Position numbers and translations under genes: made by a program
Notes under the pieces: model-generated
The model's input: only the letters and a program-made list of their open reading frames with translations
Told to the model about the DNA's origin: nothing
Databases searched by the model: none
Source of the DNA: DASQZK01 sp963809925
GTDB taxonomy: Bacteria > Bacteroidota > Bacteroidia > Bacteroidales > GCA-2748055
Direction of reading: 5' to 3'
Assembly: GCA_963809925.1 (NCBI GenBank)
Contig: CAWELH010000003.1
Span: forward strand, 310,001 to 374,000
DNA: 64,000 nucleotides
In this document: piece after piece, positions 8,400-17,403 of the stretch
How the letters are laid out: each line of letters begins with the position of its first letter
Position numbering within the stretch: position 1 is the stretch's first letter

Positions 8400-10730
8400 A
8401 TGGAAGCACTTAATGTACTTCAGGTGGCACAGGTCAGTGCAACAATGTCGGGATTTTGGATAATCCCAACTTCAGCAGTACTGGCACTCGTGTTTGCCTG
8501 GTTTTTCTTCAAAAATATGATGAAGAATTCGGAGGGTAATGACAAAATGAAAGAAATTGCCATGTATGTGCGTGACGGGGCAATGGCTTATTTGAAACGT
8601 CAGTATCGAGTTGTGACAATCGTATTTTTGATTTTAATGGTTTTGTTGGCAATACTTGCTTATTTTGGTGTACAGAACCCCTTCGTTCCAATAGCCTTCC
8701 TTACCGGCGGGTTCTTTTCTGGTTTATGCGGTTACCTTGGGATGCGGACAGCTACCTATGCATCGGCAAGAACAGCCCAGGGAGCATCCCAGTCATTGAA
8801 CCGTGGTTTGCAGATCGCCTTCAGAAGTGGTGCTGTTATGGGTTTGGTTGTTGTTGGTTTTGGTTTGCTGGATATCGCCCTTTGGTACATTATCCTTACC
8901 AAACTGGTGTATACACAGGAACATATGGCTAATGGAATGAGCTTTATTGGGTTAGATTTTGTCAAGGCCGGGATCACACAACATCAAAAGATGATTGAGA
9001 TTACCGCAACCATGCTAACTTTTGGAATGGGTGCTTCCACACAGGCATTGTTTGCCCGTGTTGGCGGTGGTATATATACAAAGGCAGCCGACGTTGGCGC
9101 TGATCTCGTGGGCAAAGTCGAAGCCGGGATTCCTGAGGATGATCCAAGAAATCCTGCGACCATAGCTGATAATGTTGGTGACAATGTTGGTGACGTTGCC
9201 GGTATGGGTGCTGACCTTTATGAATCGTACGCAGGTTCCATTCTTGCAACCGCTGCACTAGGTGCCGCACTTCCGGGCCTTACCGGTGAGGAGCAGATCA
9301 CAAAGATCGTTGCTCCAATGTTGGTAGCATCTATCGGTATCCTCCTTTCCATCCTGGGTATATTTATGGTACGTACAAAGGAATCGGCTACTCAGAAAAA
9401 TCTTTTAAATGCTCTTCTGCTGGGAACAGGCGGAAGCTCGGTATTTATTCTGATCGCCATGGCAGTACTGGCATATTTTAACTGGATAACATGGGGCGTT
9501 TTTGGTTCTGTTGTTTCGGGTCTGGTAGCCGGTGTCATTATCGGACAGGGAACTGAGTACTTCACCTCCGATGAATACAAACCGACACGGGGAATCGCTG
9601 CACAGGCTCAGCAGGGACCTGCTACCACCATTATTGATGGGATTGCCGTTGGGATGTATTCAACATGGATACCGGTGGTAACGATCGTACTCGGTATAAT
9701 TGGCGCCTACGGTTTTGCCGGTGGATTCCACGATTTCCCCAGCGGCGTTTACGGTATTGGCTTTGCTGCTGTCGGGATGTTGTCGACGCTTGGCATCACA
9801 TTGGCTACCGATGCTTTCGGACCCATTGCCGACAATGCCGGCGGAAATGCTGAAATGGCTAAATTACCACATGAAGTACGTGAACGTACTGATGCACTCG
9901 ATATGCTTGGTAATACGACAGCTGCAACCGGTAAAGGTTTTGCCATTGGTTCGGCTGCGCTTACCGCAATGGCTTTGCTTGCTGCTTACATGGAAGAAGT
10001 AAGGTTATGGATCGGAAGAATGGCAGCTGAAGCCGCTGACGGTATCAAGCAGGTTGGCGATGTCGTCTTTTATAATGGTACCGACATACCGGCCGCTGCC
10101 GGAGGACATCATGCTATATCCATCGGAACCGCACATATCAACGATTTTGTTGAAGCCTATAATCTAACAGTTTTCAACCCCATGCTGCTGGGTGGTCTCT
10201 TCATTGGTGCAATGATGGCCTTTGTTTTCTGCGCTATGACCATGAAAGCCGTTGGGCGTGCAGCAGGCGCTATGGTTGATGAAGTAAGACGCCAGTTCAG
10301 AGATATTCCCGGTATCATGGAGGGAACAGCAACTCCTGAATATGCCAAGTGCGTTGCTATTTCAACGAAGGGTGCACAAAGAGAAATGTTAGTACCTTCT
10401 CTTCTGGCCATTGCCGTGCCGGTATTTATCGGAATTACCCTCGGTGTAGCTGGTGTGGTCGGACTCCTTGTTGGAGGTCTTACTGCAGGATTTACCCTGG
10501 CAAGTATGTTGAATAATGCGGGCGGAGCCTGGGACAATGCCAAAAAATATATTGAAAAAGGGAATTACGGGGGCAAAGGGAGCGATGCGCACAAAGCCGG
10601 TGTAGTAGGTGACACTGTTGGAGATCCGTTTAAAGATACATCCGGACCCTCACTGAATATCCTTATCAAACTCATGACGATGGTTTCTGTTGTGATGGCA
10701 GGACTTACTGTCGCCGTCGGATTGTTCTAA
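8400..10730 (+). CDS. hppA: membrane-bound K+-dependent, probably Na+-translocating pyrophosphatase
   Basis: This 776-residue protein is an M-PPase with about 16 membrane helices. It couples pyrophosphate hydrolysis to ion export across the cytoplasmic membrane. The catalytic loop is intact (DVGADLVGKVEAGIPEDDPR, then NPATIADNVGDNVGDVAGMG). Two diagnostic sites can be read. GNTTAATGKG has Ala where K+-independent enzymes have Lys, so K+ dependence is predicted. The Glu in GADLYESY is the position used by Na+-pumping members, so Na+ or mixed Na+/H+ transport is likely. The start is firm: AAAGGAGAAG lies 5-14 nt upstream of the ATG. It is monocistronic, followed by palindromic repeats and convergent corA. 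PPi-driven pumping suits an energy-limited anaerobe. Confidence 0.97.
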   Translation: MEALNVLQVAQVSATMSGFWIIPTSAVLALVFAWFFFKNMMKNSEGNDKMKEIAMYVRDGAMAYLKRQYRVVTIVFLILMVLLAILAYFGVQNPFVPIAFLTGGFFSGLCGYLGMRTATYASARTAQGASQSLNRGLQIAFRSGAVMGLVVVGFGLLDIALWYIILTKLVYTQEHMANGMSFIGLDFVKAGITQHQKMIEITATMLTFGMGASTQALFARVGGGIYTKAADVGADLVGKVEAGIPEDDPRNPATIADNVGDNVGDVAGMGADLYESYAGSILATAALGAALPGLTGEEQITKIVAPMLVASIGILLSILGIFMVRTKESATQKNLLNALLLGTGGSSVFILIAMAVLAYFNWITWGVFGSVVSGLVAGVIIGQGTEYFTSDEYKPTRGIAAQAQQGPATTIIDGIAVGMYSTWIPVVTIVLGIIGAYGFAGGFHDFPSGVYGIGFAAVGMLSTLGITLATDAFGPIADNAGGNAEMAKLPHEVRERTDALDMLGNTTAATGKGFAIGSAALTAMALLAAYMEEVRLWIGRMAAEAADGIKQVGDVVFYNGTDIPAAAGGHHAISIGTAHINDFVEAYNLTVFNPMLLGGLFIGAMMAFVFCAMTMKAVGRAAGAMVDEVRRQFRDIPGIMEGTATPEYAKCVAISTKGAQREMLVPSLLAIAVPVFIGITLGVAGVVGLLVGGLTAGFTLASMLNNAGGAWDNAKKYIEKGNYGGKGSDAHKAGVVGDTVGDPFKDTSGPSLNILIKLMTMVSVVMAGLTVAVGLF

Positions 10731-10762
10731 TCCTGGTATAATATACATCAGTAACATAAATG

Positions 10763-10853
10763 GTAGGGACGTTGCGTGCAACGTCCCTACCTATGTAAGG
10801 ACGTTGCGTGCAACGTCCCTACTAAGTAAGGACGTTGCATGCAACGTCCCTAC
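10763..10853. repeat. three tandem 28-bp palindromic units between hppA and corA
   Basis: Units lie at 10763-10790, 10795-10822 and 10826-10853. Each is an inverted repeat with arms such as GTAGGGACGTTGC and GCAACGTCCCTAC around a 2-nt centre. The spacers are 4 and 3 nt. The last base of unit 3 is the final base of the corA stop codon. The same core recurs at 55270-55333. The position between convergent genes suggests a bidirectional transcription terminator. Confidence 0.92.
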
Positions 10854-11830
10854 TAAAACCACCTTTTTCTTTTCATATACAGGTACATCAGCAGGGCCAG
10901 GATCAGGGTGATCAGCCAGAACATTGGATAGCCCAGCTTCCAGCCCAATTCGGGCATAAACTTAAAATTCATTCCGAATATTCCGGCCAGGAAAGTCAGG
11001 GGTATAAATATGGTGGCAACAATGGTGAGTGTTTTCATTACCTCATTCATGCTGTGACTCAGATGTGCGAGGTGAAGATCCATCATGTCTTTCAGAATTT
11101 CCCTGTAATTGTCAAGGGATGAAATGAGGTGGTCAAGATGATCCATCACGTCCTGGAAATAGATGAGCGTCGATTTTCTAAGGAGACCTGAGGGATTTGT
11201 ACGCAGCCGGCCAAGGTCCTCGCGAAGCGGCATGGCCAGGCGCCGTATGTTGTTGAGTTCCCTTTTTATATCCAGGATTTGGGTGGTGATCTCTTTCTCC
11301 CCACCTTCGAAGGTCATTTCATCCAGTTCATCGATCTCCTCTCTGACGAGGTTGGATATATTCAGGTACTCGTCGACCGTGAGATCGACAAGACGGTAAA
11401 AAAGATGATCGGCTTTCAGGTTCCGGAGATTTCCGATGCCTTTAAGTATACGCTCCCTGACCAGGTCAAAAACCGGATTGCTATCACCCTCATAAAACGA
11501 GAGTACATATCTGTCTTTGAGTACCAGCGGAACGTGCGAAATATCGGTGCCACCCGACCTTGTGTACCTGAGGTATTTGATGGTAAGAAAGTAATAATCC
11601 TCAAATGGTTCAAATTTCGGAAGATGGGTAGTATTCATAATATCTTCCATCGTGAGTTGGTGAATGCCATAGAGCTCGCTGATCTTTGTCACCATCTCAA
11701 TATCTTCCAGTGGTGAGTTAATCCATACGATATTATCCACTTCGACAACAGGTATCTCATTAAGCCTGCTATTATCTGAAATCTCGAGATGACTGGCTTC
11801 CTGTTTATTGTAGATGACGATATCTGTCAT
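10853..11830 (-). CDS. corA: CorA-family magnesium/cobalt transporter
   Basis: This encodes 325 residues when started at the ATG at 11830 (MTDIVIYNKQEASHLEISDN). The frame continues upstream to a TTG at 11881, but that extension has no ribosome binding site or family resemblance. A large cytoplasmic alpha/beta domain is followed by a long stalk helix (about 150-260) and two C-terminal membrane helices (VATIFIPLTFLAGIF and GYPMFWLITLILALLMYLYM). The signature GMN tripeptide sits at the end of the first helix (FGMNFKF), and the C terminus is the basic KRKRWF usual in CorA. The protein forms pentameric Mg2+ channels in the cytoplasmic membrane. It converges on hppA. Confidence 0.96.
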   Translation of the reverse strand: MTDIVIYNKQEASHLEISDNSRLNEIPVVEVDNIVWINSPLEDIEMVTKISELYGIHQLTMEDIMNTTHLPKFEPFEDYYFLTIKYLRYTRSGGTDISHVPLVLKDRYVLSFYEGDSNPVFDLVRERILKGIGNLRNLKADHLFYRLVDLTVDEYLNISNLVREEIDELDEMTFEGGEKEITTQILDIKRELNNIRRLAMPLREDLGRLRTNPSGLLRKSTLIYFQDVMDHLDHLISSLDNYREILKDMMDLHLAHLSHSMNEVMKTLTIVATIFIPLTFLAGIFGMNFKFMPELGWKLGYPMFWLITLILALLMYLYMKRKRWF

Positions 11831-11908
11831 ACTGAAATCGGGATTTTCAATAAAAGTACGACTTTCCTGCAAGCATGTCAATTTTAGGCTTGATGCAGTT
11901 TATTTGGT

Positions 11909-12063
11909 GATCCACCTTCGCTGAAGCTCCGGCGGACGTGGTCTACCTTCGCTGAAGCTCCGGCGGACGCGGTCTACCTTCGCTGAAGCTCCGGCGGACG
12001 CGGTCTACCTTCGCTGAAGCTCCGGCGGACGCGGTCTACCTACGCTGGAGCTTCGGTAGACGC
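11909..12063. repeat. five tandem 31-bp repeats with imperfect dyad symmetry
   Basis: Units start at 11909, 11940, 11971, 12002 and 12033. Units 2-4 are identical, and units 1 and 5 diverge. Each can fold as a stem-loop between GTCTACC and GGCGGAC, and the divergent unit 5 has a perfect GTCTACC/GGTAGAC stem. There are no spacers, so this is not a CRISPR array. No open frame of note crosses it. Confidence 0.9.
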
Positions 12064-12246
12064 AGTATGGTGAATTGGGGATGAATTAAAGAACATTTAC
12101 CAATCCATGGGCAAAACCATGGCTATTATTGGTGAATGCCTCCGGCATGGAAGAAGCGTTTCTACAAACACCTCTAGCCATCCCCCCATCACCCTCCTAA
12201 CTTCCTAACTTCCTAACTTCCTAACCCCATAACTCCCCTCTCCTCC
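12064..12246. repeat. hairpin and 8-bp tandem repeat between corA and the MuiA-like gene
   Basis: A stem-loop at 12099-12133 pairs ACCAATCCATGG with CCATGG and ATTGGT, with a 5-nt bulge. At 12196-12226 the octamer CCTAACTT occurs three and a half times. No coding frame is supported. This completes a roughly 400-bp stretch upstream of corA that consists almost entirely of repeats. Confidence 0.7.
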
Positions 12247-13887
12247 TCACAATCCAACCTTCCTTTCCTTCGGATACTTCACCGTATATCCCATCGTCAG
12301 GCTTCGGCTTTCGCCTGCTTTAAGTGGCAGTTGCCAAACAATAATCCCTGTCTTCGGGTCTAGTTTTCCGTTCGAAAGATCGTTGGCTTCAACCGTAATA
12401 TCTTTATTGGACGAGATCGGGATCTGATCTTTTATACGAATATTTATCGGCACTTTTTTTGTGTTCCGTACTGATATTTCCCAGGTATACGTCTCAATCC
12501 GGTTACCGCCAATAAACTGATCGCTGGTATAATCCTTACGTTTTTCCCGTTTAATAACGATGCCCTGATCTCTTCCAAGAGAAATGTCCATCGTATCCCT
12601 GATATTGCCAACGTCGAGCAAGGATTTACCTACATAGGTATTCTCGAAATAGATGCTGGCCTCGCCCGTCATCAGATCAAATTGTTCCCAGTCATGTATT
12701 TTTGCCACAAGAAAGGCTGCGTTTTCTACCCGTGGAATACTCTCGTACTCAAAATAAGCCGGCAGCGTCGTGCGCATCATATCTATGCTTCGGGGCTTAC
12801 CTGTGGAAGTAATAGTGTAGGCAACGTCGATATCGAATTCAATACTTGTTGTCCGTTCCGATTTCACCGTCCCAACGGTGGGTACTTCCATAAGGCTGAG
12901 ATCATTATCCATTTCCCGGGATGCCGCAGCTGCTTCCGGTTTCTGCAGGCCGGGTGTGGATTTTTTGGCCATGTCGGCATATGGTCTGACATTTCCCATA
13001 TTTTCAGGAAGAAAATTAATGTACCACGGGAAGAGGACGGGTATATTGCCGGAACGGTCGGGGGTAGCATTTGAAAAACTTAGCATTATATTTTTCCATT
13101 CCACACCTGTCTTTTGATATACATTGGCTTTATAAACCAGATTGGCAGGTTTATCCGGACTATCAACCCTTATATCATAGGATGGGTACCAGCCGGCATT
13201 GTTCACCATATAATTGATATCCAGTATGCCTTGTGTGGCTGATGCCGACTTCACAACAATACTGATCATTTCTGAAGGCAGTTCCCTGCCTGATCTGATC
13301 TGGTTGATCTGATCCTGAATGTTCTTTTGTTTTTCCCTGAGTTTTGTCAGCGACCGGGTTTTCGCAAGAATACCCTCCCTGATCTGCTGCATGTTCGAAG
13401 TGTACATATCATAGAGCGCTTTGAAATTTCCGGCATCGAGGCTCTGGTCCTTCCCTCCGATGACCTTATTGGCAGCCAGGAACGATTCCTTTTCCTTCAG
13501 AAGGCCAAGCATCATATCCTCATCATCAATCTTCTCAGTGGTAGCCGTAAGCTGTTCTCTCAGTAATTTCAGCTTATCATTTTCTTCGAGACTTTCAAGA
13601 AAATCCTTTTCGCTACTCACGGAAAGAATGGTAAAATTCCCCTTCCCTTTCACCTGCACACTTTCCTCGTTGAGGTAGGGTGAAAGGCCCCTGACCTTAA
13701 GTGTTGTTTCCCCTTGTGGCAGGGAGATCTTTGAAGACCTGGAGATATGGGCTCCATTTTGGTAAACCGTGACATGATCAATTTGTGTTTCAATGACCAT
13801 TTCCTGGTCTGTGGCAAGCGCCTTACCTTGGTGCGAAAGGAAAAGGCTCAGTAAAGCGACGGAAATTACGTTAACGATAGGTTTCAC
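12247..13887 (-). CDS. mucoidy inhibitor MuiA-family protein (DUF4140/DUF4139)
   Basis: The product has 546 residues. The start is a GTG at 13887, chosen because it begins a good signal peptide (MKPIVNVISVALLSLFLSHQ) and no in-frame ATG offers one. An N-terminal DUF4140 beta domain (HVTVYQNGAHISRSSKISLP, GLSPYLNEESVQVKG) is followed by a coiled-coil stretch at about 100-200 (QQIREGILAKTRSLTKLREK) and the large DUF4139 domain (DINYMVNNAGWYPSYDIRVD, through KVPINIRIKDQIPISSNKDI). The family is named after a Thermus protein that affected mucoidy. Its biochemical role is not known. The protein is presumably periplasmic or surface-exposed. It appears to be monocistronic. Confidence 0.92.
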   Translation of the reverse strand: MKPIVNVISVALLSLFLSHQGKALATDQEMVIETQIDHVTVYQNGAHISRSSKISLPQGETTLKVRGLSPYLNEESVQVKGKGNFTILSVSSEKDFLESLEENDKLKLLREQLTATTEKIDDEDMMLGLLKEKESFLAANKVIGGKDQSLDAGNFKALYDMYTSNMQQIREGILAKTRSLTKLREKQKNIQDQINQIRSGRELPSEMISIVVKSASATQGILDINYMVNNAGWYPSYDIRVDSPDKPANLVYKANVYQKTGVEWKNIMLSFSNATPDRSGNIPVLFPWYINFLPENMGNVRPYADMAKKSTPGLQKPEAAAASREMDNDLSLMEVPTVGTVKSERTTSIEFDIDVAYTITSTGKPRSIDMMRTTLPAYFEYESIPRVENAAFLVAKIHDWEQFDLMTGEASIYFENTYVGKSLLDVGNIRDTMDISLGRDQGIVIKREKRKDYTSDQFIGGNRIETYTWEISVRNTKKVPINIRIKDQIPISSNKDITVEANDLSNGKLDPKTGIIVWQLPLKAGESRSLTMGYTVKYPKERKVGL

Positions 13888-14001
13888 GGGAATAAAATTT
13901 TATGGTTACTGACAATGTTAGCCGGATTATACATCATAGGGTGTTCCTGGTTGTAAAATCAGGTATCGGGGATGAACAGAACAAATACTATGCCCGGAAT
14001 T

Positions 14002-14772
14002 TCAGGAATTGTTGTGGGGATAGTTCTTAATACTTACATCATTACCGTCAAACACGGCATAGGTGAAATTTACGAACCAGTCACCAAGGTAGATCACTCT
14101 TGAATTTTCATCCAGTCTCCAGTCCAGAGGGATATGCCTGTGACCATAAATATAGAAATCAAAATGCTCCTTTGCCTGTACTTTTTTAGAATGCTCAATA
14201 AGATGCTCTTTTTCTTCTCCCAGGAATCCGACGAAATTCCCCTTTGAGAACCGGCTTTGCTTCGACCAGCGGTGTGCAAAACCAGTGGCACTGTTGGGAT
14301 GTATCCTGGCATACAACCATTGCAGGATTTTGCTGGTATACATTGACTTCAGGACATTGTACGACCATTCGGAAGGTCCAAGCCCGTCGCCATGTGCCAG
14401 ATAAAATTTTTTACCGCCGATCACCGTTTTCAGTGGTTCACGAAAAACTTTTATTCCAATTTCAGTGGGCAGGTAGTCGAATACCCATACATCGTGGTTG
14501 CCGGTAAAAAAATAGACCGGGATTCCGCTATCCGTGATTTCAGCAACTTTTCCCAAAAAGCGTACGAAACCTTTCGGCACCACCTTCTTGTATTCAAACC
14601 AGTAATCGAAGATATCTCCCAACAGGTATATGGCAGTGGCATCGGACCGTATCTCATCAAGCCATTTCACCAGCAGCCTTTCCCTTTCCAGGCTTTTCTC
14701 CTGTGGAGGTAAACCAAGATGAGCATCTGAAATAAAGTATACTTTTTCTCCTTTTTTGGTTTTCAGGGGCAT
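14002..14772 (-). CDS. lpxH: UDP-2,3-diacylglucosamine diphosphatase-like metallophosphoesterase
   Basis: This 256-residue calcineurin-like phosphoesterase has all metal-binding blocks: SDAHLG near residue 15, GDIFDYW, GNHD, AHGDG and GHRH. Length and blocks fit the LpxH family, which cleaves UDP-2,3-diacylglucosamine to lipid X in lipid A synthesis on the cytoplasmic face. An exact match to LpxH rather than a related YbbF-type enzyme cannot be proven by eye. The start ATG at 14772 overlaps the TAA of the upstream lipoprotein gene by one base (TAATG), implying translational coupling in a three-gene operon with the two TlpA-like genes. Confidence 0.88.
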   Translation of the reverse strand: MPLKTKKGEKVYFISDAHLGLPPQEKSLERERLLVKWLDEIRSDATAIYLLGDIFDYWFEYKKVVPKGFVRFLGKVAEITDSGIPVYFFTGNHDVWVFDYLPTEIGIKVFREPLKTVIGGKKFYLAHGDGLGPSEWSYNVLKSMYTSKILQWLYARIHPNSATGFAHRWSKQSRFSKGNFVGFLGEEKEHLIEHSKKVQAKEHFDFYIYGHRHIPLDWRLDENSRVIYLGDWFVNFTYAVFDGNDVSIKNYPHNNS

Positions 14773-15929
14773 TATTTCAGCATGTTATCAAGCCATTTTT
14801 GCAGTTCTTTGCCGTAGATATCGCGGGCTACAACTTCACCTTTGCTGTTCAGGAGAAAACTGGCAGGTAATTTCTTAACGTTATAAATCATGGTTGCCCT
14901 GGAATCCGGAAACGAGAGTTCTGATACATTTATCCAGGGCACTTCGTCATACCTGATGGCATCACGCCAGGACGACCGGTTTTTATCGAGGGAAACAGCA
15001 TAAATCTCGAAGCCATTGGCTTTATTCTTTTTATAAATATTTTCAAGGGCCAGGTTTTGTTGACGTGATGTTGCGGAAGACGATGCCCAGAAATAGAGGA
15101 GCACCGTTTTGCCTTTCAGCGATGAAAGTGCTATCGTGTCACCGTTTATGTCAGGTATCCTCAGGTCCGGAAGACCGTACGCTGCATCTTTTAGTTTCTT
15201 TTGCAGCTCGATGGCAGTATAGAATTTCTGTTCGCTTTTCCTTGCATCATCAATAAATGATTCTACAAAAGGTACATCGGGGTACCTGCCAGAGAGTGAA
15301 TCGGCAATGATCTTCATATACTGTATATCCCTGTTTTCTCCCAGAACATACTGACCGGGAGAAATCATCTGATATACGGCATAAACGCTTGCCAGGGAAC
15401 TGAGGTGGCCGATAATAAACTGGATGGAAAAATCACGTTGTTCTTTAATAATGACCTTTCGTTGATTTATATACTCACTGGCCTCTTCCTCGGTCACATT
15501 CGACAGTGAGCCATAGGTATTATCAAGTTCCGTAAGCCTGTCGCGGGTATTATAGATCTTCTCAACGAGCTGCCTGATATTTTCCGATTCTTTGGATCCG
15601 GAAACCAGGTATCCCCGGTTCATGTCATTGTAGTCAGCCTCCAGGCTTATTTTTTCTTCCGGAGAGGGGAGAAGGTTGATCAGTTTCCCCTTTTCGTTTC
15701 GGATCAGGTAAACGCCGGGTTCATCAAGATGCAGTCTGAATTTGAATGTATCGTCCTTTTTGATCTTTAGTGAATCGAGCTTCTCAGTCTTGTCAATATT
15801 AAGGTAGTCGAGATAAAGGTAATTTCTGGCTCCGTTTTGAATGGTACCCTTAATGACCGTATTTGGTCTTTTGCCACAGGATACCATAATAAGAGTAAGG
15901 AGAACAGAAAATATCAGGCGTTTTCTCAT
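14772..15929 (-). CDS. TlpA-like lipoprotein with DUF4369, redox cysteines replaced by serine
   Basis: This 385-residue lipoprotein has a lipobox (IMVSCG, Cys18), an N-terminal DUF4369-type beta domain (VIKGTIQNGARNYLYLDYLN), a helical middle and a C-terminal thioredoxin fold of the TlpA/AhpC-TSA type. The active-site segment reads FWASSSATSRQQN where the neighbouring paralogue reads FWASWCPPCRQEN, so both catalytic cysteines are serine (Ser285 and Ser288) while the fold around them is conserved. It cannot do thiol-disulfide exchange by the usual mechanism. It lies 4 bp downstream of the active paralogue and is translationally coupled to the lpxH-like gene. A binding or chaperone-like role is possible. 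Confidence 0.92.
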   Translation of the reverse strand: MRKRLIFSVLLTLIMVSCGKRPNTVIKGTIQNGARNYLYLDYLNIDKTEKLDSLKIKKDDTFKFRLHLDEPGVYLIRNEKGKLINLLPSPEEKISLEADYNDMNRGYLVSGSKESENIRQLVEKIYNTRDRLTELDNTYGSLSNVTEEEASEYINQRKVIIKEQRDFSIQFIIGHLSSLASVYAVYQMISPGQYVLGENRDIQYMKIIADSLSGRYPDVPFVESFIDDARKSEQKFYTAIELQKKLKDAAYGLPDLRIPDINGDTIALSSLKGKTVLLYFWASSSATSRQQNLALENIYKKNKANGFEIYAVSLDKNRSSWRDAIRYDEVPWINVSELSFPDSRATMIYNVKKLPASFLLNSKGEVVARDIYGKELQKWLDNMLK

Positions 15930-15933
15930 GGGC

Positions 15934-17121
15934 TTATTGATTAAAAATTTCGTCCAGTTTCCGGCTCAGATCCTGACCTCTCAGGTTTGAAGCAATGACT
16001 TTGCCGTTTTTGTCGAGGAGATAATTGCTGGGGATACTGTTAAGGCCGTAGAGTGGCACAACCATTGAATTCCAGTACTTCAGATCACTGACATGGATCC
16101 AGGTAAGATGATCATTCTGGATAGCCGATATCCAGTTGTTTTTATCTTTATCGAGTGAAACCTGGTAAATCTCAAATCCTTTTGAATGGAATTTACGGTA
16201 AATTTCAACGAGATTGGGATTTTCCTGACGACAGGGGGGGCACCACGAAGCCCAGAAATCAAGCAGAACAATTTTCCCCCTTGTTGAACTCAGCTTAATA
16301 TTTTTTCCCTGTGGTGATGGCAGGTCAATATCGGGAGGTAATGTGCCTGTTGAAATCACACCAGGTGCCGGTTCAGACATACTTGCCTGATTTTTCAGGG
16401 ATATCAACTGGTTGTGAAGTGATTTAACAGGTTCATTATCAGGGTATTTTGCGTAGAGAGATGAATCGGCACTGAGAAAGAAATCAATGTCATTCACCGG
16501 ATGAAAAACATAAAACTTTGGCCCGATCTGGTTTGAAAGTGCCAGAAGAGTAATCAGCGAACCCTTGTTCCTCCTGATGAATACTTTGGAATATTCCCGC
16601 AGTTCATTAAATGCGGCTTTATATTCATCATTGATCCGTAGTTTTAGATCTGTATAACCGGGACTGTTAACACTGTCGGTGGTCATTTTCGCAAACCGGT
16701 CCGCTTTCCTGATAAACTCCTGTGTCTTTTCATTCAGTCGTGTAAGCTCTTCAAGATCGTTTGAACCCGACAAGGTATAGACGGAGAAGTCATCGTATTG
16801 CCCGTTGACATTGACGGTATCATTTCCGGCAGTCACGAACATAATACCTTTTCCCGTTTCATTTTTAAGATTATAGAAACCGGGCTTATCCACCTTTATC
16901 CGCTGCTCAAAGAGATGATCTTCGCCTACCGGTATGGTATCAATCGTTATAAACCTGTCTGAAGCAACCGACTGCAAAATGAGTGACCGGTTTTCTCCCC
17001 CTGCGAAACTGCCTCTTATCAGCGTGGTATTTTTAAGGTCTGCCAATGTCGTCCCGGTCTTGTTCTGACTACACGATATGGTCATCATCAGAACAGGTAT
17101 CAGTATGGATATTCTCTTCAT
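15934..17121 (-). CDS. TlpA-family thiol-disulfide oxidoreductase lipoprotein with DUF4369
   Basis: The product has 395 residues with a lipoprotein signal (LMMTISCSQ). An N-terminal DUF4369-type domain (LIRGSFAGGENRSLILQSV) and a helical linker precede a C-terminal TlpA-like thioredoxin domain with intact WCPPC (Cys294 and Cys297), DFWASW and a cis-proline region (LNSIPSNYLLD). Such Bacteroidota lipoproteins are periplasmic, membrane-anchored reductants or oxidants of envelope protein thiols. The physiological direction is unknown. It is the first gene of an operon with the cysteine-less paralogue (4-bp gap) and the lpxH-like gene. The ATG at 17121 is directly before the signal peptide. Confidence 0.95.
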   Translation of the reverse strand: MKRISILIPVLMMTISCSQNKTGTTLADLKNTTLIRGSFAGGENRSLILQSVASDRFITIDTIPVGEDHLFEQRIKVDKPGFYNLKNETGKGIMFVTAGNDTVNVNGQYDDFSVYTLSGSNDLEELTRLNEKTQEFIRKADRFAKMTTDSVNSPGYTDLKLRINDEYKAAFNELREYSKVFIRRNKGSLITLLALSNQIGPKFYVFHPVNDIDFFLSADSSLYAKYPDNEPVKSLHNQLISLKNQASMSEPAPGVISTGTLPPDIDLPSPQGKNIKLSSTRGKIVLLDFWASWCPPCRQENPNLVEIYRKFHSKGFEIYQVSLDKDKNNWISAIQNDHLTWIHVSDLKYWNSMVVPLYGLNSIPSNYLLDKNGKVIASNLRGQDLSRKLDEIFNQ

Positions 17122-17291
17122 TTCTTATCTTCTTCAGGTTGCTAATTTATTGAAAATATCCGGAATTCATGTAGGTGAATTTTTAACCGTATATGAATGA
17201 ACGAAATGCATTCAGAATTTGTTTCCCAATGGGTATAATTATATTTATCGCTTAAATATAGAAGAAGCAAAAGTTTACGGATACCGGACTT

Positions 17292-17322
17292 TTGATATTG
17301 ATAAAATAATGTCTAACCTTTG
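17292..17322 (+). promoter_or_regulatory. possible promoter of the glycogen operon
   Basis: TTG at 17292-17294 is followed after 20 nt by AACCTTTG at 17315-17322, one mismatch from TAnnTTTG. It lies 82 bp before the debranching enzyme start, in the divergent region shared with the lipoprotein operon. Confidence 0.4.
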
Positions 17323-17403
17323 CAGCAGATTTTATTTTCCCTTTGCAATTTATTAGCCAGCTTTTTTTACTAAATAAATCTCGCATCCTAATACTGACAT
17401 AAG

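Noticed and set aside
11909..12063. Possible CRISPR array (31-bp repeats with partial dyad symmetry)
   Set aside because: The repeats are directly adjacent with no spacers, and no cas gene is in the window.
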